This document shows positions 5,358 through 6,621 of a DNA stretch of 6,621 nucleotides, one piece after another (position 1 is the stretch's first letter; each line of letters begins with the position of its first letter). Source of the stretch: Campylobacterales bacterium (GTDB lineage: Bacteria > Campylobacterota > Campylobacteria > Campylobacterales > Sulfurovaceae). The stretch covers positions 1-6,621 of the forward strand of contig JACXUN010000086.1 of the NCBI GenBank assembly GCA_014763905.1, given 5' to 3'. The notes below the pieces were generated by a model that was not told the DNA's origin, did not search any database, and saw nothing but the letters and a program-made list of their open reading frames with translations. Position numbers and translations under genes: made by a program.

Positions 5358-6461
5358 ATGGGATTAAGTATCGGACTTGTAGGTCTTCCTAACGTGGGGA
5401 AATCTACCACATTCAATGCCCTAACTAAAGCACAAAATGCAGAGAGTGCCAACTACCCTTTCTGTACCATTGAACCCAACAAAGCGGTCGTACCGGTACC
5501 GGATATCCGGCTTAATGAATTGGCAAAAATTGTTAATCCGGAGCGGATTCAATATTCGACTCTTGATTTCGTCGATATTGCCGGATTGGTTAAGGGAGCC
5601 AGTAAAGGAGAGGGGTTAGGGAATAAATTTCTCTCCAATATCCGAGAAACTGAAGTGATTTTACATATCGTACGCTGTTTTGATGACCCGAATATTGTCC
5701 ATACCGAAGGCTCTATCGATCCAATTCGTGATGTCGAGATCATTGAGCAGGAGTTGCTCTTTGCCGATCTCGATTCGGTTCAAAAGCGTATTGAGTCGTT
5801 GAGAAAAAAAGCCAAAGGTAACGACAAAGATGCCAAAGCTCAGCTGGAAGTTGCCGAGGCTTTATTGGATCATATCTCTGAAGCTCATCCGGTATCTACT
5901 TTTCCTCAGATAGATGAAGATGTTTTCAAAACACTTAATCGAGACCTCCGTCTACTCACCTCCAAAGAGATTATGTATGGAGCCAATGTAGACGAAGAGG
6001 GATTATCTGAGGACAATGAGTATGTTCAGATGCTTAAAGAGTATGCAGCTAAGCATAATTCAGAAGTGATTAAACTCTGTGCCAAACTAGAAGAGGATAT
6101 GGTGGACTTCGAGGATGCTGAAAAAGCAGAAATGTTGGCTGATTTGGGAGTCAAAGAGAGTGGTTTAGATCAAATTATCCATAAAGGGTTTGATAAACTG
6201 GGATTGATGAGCTATTTCACCGCCGGTGTCAAAGAGGTGCGTGCCTGGACCATTCGTAAAAATACCACAGCTCCTAAAGCAGCGGCAGTGATTCATAACG
6301 ATTTTGAAAAAGGCTTCATCCGTGCAGAAGTGATAGCTTACAATGACTATATCCAATACGGTGGAGAGCAGGGTGCCAAAGAGGCAGGGAAAAACCGTCT
6401 CGAGGGCAAAGAGTACATCGTTCAAGACGGTGATATAATACACTTCCGATTTAATGTCTAA
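5358..6461 (+). CDS. ychF: Redox-regulated ATPase YchF (Obg family, OLA1-like)
   Basis: YchF is a universal P-loop NTPase of the TRAFAC/Obg group that prefers ATP to GTP, binds ribosomes and is linked to oxidative-stress and translation control. The protein has 367 aa, close to the 363 of E. coli. The P-loop GLPNVGKST is at 9-17, a G2-like TIEPNKA at 38-43, the G3 motif [14 protein letters not shown] at 73-86, and the G4 position reads NVDE (210-213), the non-canonical form that underlies ATP preference. A coiled-coil arm spans about 130-175, and a C-terminal TGS domain about 283-366 ends [10 protein letters not shown]. All motifs are intact. It follows the VanZ-like gene by 86 bp, which hold a promoter and a hairpin, and its stop overlaps the next ATG by eight bases. 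Confidence 0.96.
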   Translation: MGLSIGLVGLPNVGKSTTFNALTKAQNAESANYPFCTIEPNKAVVPVPDIRLNELAKIVNPERIQYSTLDFVDIAGLVKGASKGEGLGNKFLSNIRETEVILHIVRCFDDPNIVHTEGSIDPIRDVEIIEQELLFADLDSVQKRIESLRKKAKGNDKDAKAQLEVAEALLDHISEAHPVSTFPQIDEDVFKTLNRDLRLLTSKEIMYGANVDEEGLSEDNEYVQMLKEYAAKHNSEVIKLCAKLEEDMVDFEDAEKAEMLADLGVKESGLDQIIHKGFDKLGLMSYFTAGVKEVRAWTIRKNTTAPKAAAVIHNDFEKGFIRAEVIAYNDYIQYGGEQGAKEAGKNRLEGKEYIVQDGDIIHFRFNV

Positions 6462-6621
6462 TCGATACGACCGCGTTCCGGTAGCCTGTGATAATTGTGA
6501 GTGCCGTGATGCTCAAAACTGTTTACGCTACGAGGCGTGGGAAGCCAAAGCTAAAGAGCGTGTTAAAACTTTCAACGGAACCAAAGAGAAAGGGTGCGGG
6601 AAGTTTATTTCTCGAACTCAG
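6454..6621 (+). CDS. Cysteine-rich small protein, 3' truncated by window end
   Basis: An ATG at 6454 lies inside the last codons of ychF (ATGTCTAA) and opens a frame to the window edge, 56 codons so far. The peptide begins [17 protein letters not shown] and has cysteines at 12, 15, 17, 23 and 48, spaced CxxCxC-x5-C, then a distant CGKF. The middle is rich in Lys, Glu and Ala (EAWEAKAKERVK), with a VKTFNGTKEKGCGKFI end. The spacing suggests a zinc- or iron-sulfur-binding site. There is no strong ribosome site, so translation is probably coupled to termination of ychF. I know no named family, and the true C-terminus is outside the window. Confidence 0.6.
   Translation, partial: MSNRYDRVPVACDNCECRDAQNCLRYEAWEAKAKERVKTFNGTKEKGCGKFISRTQ

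Noticed and set aside
6523..6540. GCTACGA next to GCGTGGG, similar to parts of the REP-like element
   Set aside because: It lies in a good coding frame, the blocks are not arranged as a hairpin with a GTAG foot, and the match is short.

Overview
The window looks like chromosomal DNA from a member of the Campylobacterota (Epsilonproteobacteria), probably a free-living sulfur-oxidising type such as Sulfuricurvum. The reasons are the pepA-ychF neighbourhood, which is also seen in Campylobacter and Helicobacter, the -10-only style promoters (AGCTATAAT, AGCTACAAT), a moderate GC content in genes and very AT-rich spacers. The genus is an inference from style and not from a marker gene.

Left part (1-2186). 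A four-cysteine protein of unknown function (142-678) may have lost its N-terminus: its frame stays open and protein-like upstream of any start codon, and runs back into a hydrophobic stretch broken by two TGA stops. A 175-bp AT-rich promoter region follows, then a response regulator (854-1951) with a good receiver domain joined to an HD-GYP domain that has lost most of its metal ligands. Two hairpins (5-25 and 1962-1986) share a CTACGAA flank. Read on the minus strand this is a GTAG tetranucleotide at the foot of a hairpin, the layout of REP elements mobilised by RAYT transposases. The 235-bp gap before trpB also holds a possible 51-codon minus-strand membrane microprotein, a TATAAT promoter and a perfect 17-bp inverted repeat that would lie at the very 5' end of the trpB transcript.

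Right part (2187-6621). This is a tight plus-strand housekeeping cluster: trpB (tryptophan synthase beta), pepA (leucyl aminopeptidase, 21 bp downstream), a small VanZ-like membrane protein (4 bp after pepA), ychF (P-loop ATPase with a TGS domain, with its own promoter and a structured leader) and the start of a cysteine-rich small protein whose ATG overlaps the ychF stop. Together they cover amino-acid synthesis, peptide turnover and a ribosome-associated NTPase. There is no trpA beside trpB.

I see no CRISPR array, prophage, complete insertion sequence, tRNA or rRNA. The least ordinary points are the degenerate HD-GYP output domain, the trpB leader hairpin with its overlapping antisense ORF, the GTAG hairpins and the coupled Cys-rich ORF after ychF.
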